64,000 nucleotides of DNA, taken from positions 1-64,000 of the forward strand of contig NZ_FZOI01000019.1 in the NCBI RefSeq assembly GCF_900188385.1. Reading direction: 5' to 3'. Positions 63,333 to 64,000 of this stretch are shown in pieces; positions within the stretch are counted from its first letter, which is position 1, and each line of letters starts with the position of its first letter. This DNA comes from Azospirillum sp. RU38E (GTDB lineage: Bacteria > Pseudomonadota > Alphaproteobacteria > Azospirillales > Azospirillaceae). Position numbers and translations under genes: made by a program. The notes under the pieces were generated by a model. It made no database searches. It had not been told where the DNA came from and worked only from the letters and a program-made list of their open reading frames with translations.

Positions 63333-63745
63333 TTAAGGAAACCCGCTGTGGTAACCCACACAAGATAAGGGAGGAAAAGCAGCGCCGCCAAGTCGGAAAC
63401 CGGCCAGGCTGTGACGATGAAACCCAGGATCGACAGCCAGAGCAGGGCGATATCGCCCAACGCCAGCCGCATCCGGCGCAGGCCGAAAAACATCCAGGAC
63501 CACAGGGCATTCACCACAATCTGAAGGCCCCAGAACAGGATGGGCAGCGACCAGCCGGCCAGGCTCCAGACAAGCCAGCCAGCATAGGCGATGGCGGCAT
63601 AAAGCAACGTCCACACCACCGGGAAGGCCCATTTCGGCGGGGTCCAGGCCGGTTTCTGCAAGCTTTCATACCAGTCGCCGGGCTTGAAAATGGCGCCGCT
63701 GGACGCGGCGACGATGACAATCAGAATGAAGGCAAAAGCCGCCAT
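63299..63745 (-). CDS. tspO: TspO/MBR family protein
   Basis: This 148-residue five-helix protein carries the TspO signature PAWTPPKWAFPVVWTLLYAAIAYAGW and the late SVLRLN segment. In purple bacteria TspO is an outer-membrane tetrapyrrole-binding sensor that modulates pigment gene expression in response to oxygen. An AAAGGA ribosome-binding site precedes the ATG. Its 3' end overlaps the 99-codon gene on the other strand. Confidence 0.95.
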   Translation of the reverse strand: MAAFAFILIVIVAASSGAIFKPGDWYESLQKPAWTPPKWAFPVVWTLLYAAIAYAGWLVWSLAGWSLPILFWGLQIVVNALWSWMFFGLRRMRLALGDIALLWLSILGFIVTAWPVSDLAALLFLPYLVWVTTAGFLNYSVLRLNSRP

Positions 63746-63770
63746 AGCAGGATCCTTTGACGGGACGGGC

Positions 63771-63786
63771 GTTTACGACAGTAAAC
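63771..63786. promoter_or_regulatory. GTTTAC-N4-GTAAAC inverted repeat
   Basis: A perfect 6-bp inverted repeat with GACA spacer lies 25 bases upstream of the tspO start and 118 bases before the cytochrome gene. It is a candidate operator for either gene; the binding protein is unknown. Confidence 0.4.
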
Positions 63787-63903
63787 CAACCGTGACAGTA
63801 CGCAACGATCTGATCGCCCCACCGGATGGCAGCGGCCCGGGCAAATGATCGTCCAGAAGGCAACCGCGTTCCAGAGACGCATATTCGCTACGGGAGATCG
63901 CTT

Positions 63904-64000
63904 ATGTCGAAGTTTCTCGCATTTGCCTGCGGCTTGGCACTGGTGCTGATGCCAAATATCGCCCCCGCCCAGGAAGGGGATGCCGCCGCCGGCAAGCTTG
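63904..64000 (+). CDS. cycA: Cytochrome c2-like protein, 5' end only
   Basis: The window ends 32 codons into this gene. The visible part is a signal peptide (MSKFLAFACGLALVLMPNIA, cleavage after APA) followed by QEGDAAAGKL, the mature N-terminal pattern of cytochromes c2/c550, where a CXXCH would follow shortly. Such a protein would shuttle electrons between the bc1 complex and PufC. The haem motif itself is beyond the window, so the name is provisional. Confidence 0.6.
   Translation, partial: MSKFLAFACGLALVLMPNIAPAQEGDAAAGKL

Overview
This 64 kb, high-GC window reads as chromosome of a purple alphaproteobacterium. The gene content (PufQ, PufC, spirilloxanthin-branch crtC/crtD/crtF, TonB receptors, NapEFDABC) fits the Rhodospirillales best; that placement is inference from gene order and sequence style, not from a marker gene. 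About 44 kb (roughly 19.97-63.75 kb) is a nearly complete photosynthesis gene cluster. The first 20 kb is a nitrogen-oxide module followed by an outer-membrane uptake region.

Layout. (a) 1-524: A/T-rich intergenic DNA with an imperfect repeat and a TTGTG-N4-CACAA box. (b) 0.5-9.0 kb: nnrS and a Crp/Fnr regulator, then a leftward Crp/Fnr gene, a di-iron Fe-S repair protein (ric/ytfE type) and a small Cys-rich protein, divergent from napEFDABC; two Fnr-type boxes lie in the shared promoter. (c) 9.1-19.6 kb: phosphocholine-type phospholipase C, TonB receptor, DeoR regulator, a glycosyltransferase, and a second TonB receptor with an STN domain. (d) 20.0-26.6 kb: bchI-bchD-bchO-crtI-crtB plus an overlooked 49-codon gene, convergent on crtD-crtC. 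(e) 29.1-40.1 kb: crtE-crtF, then bchCXYZ-pufQBALMC, closed by a 20-bp terminator hairpin. (f) 56.6 down to 40.4 kb on the minus strand: bchF-N-B-H-L-M-lhaA-puhA-puhB-puhC-orf101-acsF-puhE-hemA-idi, a 15-gene translationally coupled superoperon. (g) 56.8-63.7 kb: ppaA/aerR-ppsR, bchG-PucC-like-bchP-orf99, tspO. (h) The first codons of a cytochrome c2-like gene at the right edge.

How it works together. hemA starts tetrapyrrole synthesis; bchI/D/H, bchM and acsF make the Mg-tetrapyrrole with the fifth ring (oxygen-dependent cyclase; no bchE here); bchLNB, bchXYZ, bchF and bchC complete bacteriochlorophyllide; bchG and bchP attach and reduce the tail. idi, crtE, crtB, crtI, crtC, crtD and crtF make a spirilloxanthin-type carotenoid. 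pufBALMC and puhA give the LH1-RC with a tetrahaem subunit; puhB/C/E and lhaA assemble it. No LH2 (puc), pufX or crtA is present in the window. Eight TGT-N12-ACA-type palindromes precede bchI, crtD/crtE, bchC, bchF/ppaA and bchG, and ppsR with its B12-type antirepressor ppaA lies inside the cluster, so the cluster carries its own redox/light switch.

Most notable oddities: crtC has no canonical start codon before its conserved N-terminus; a 49-codon TTG-start membrane-protein gene overlaps crtB; a Cys-rich 83-residue protein sits before ric; NapF is short with two clusters; and a family of GAAG/GCAG-loop palindromes recurs between transcription units.
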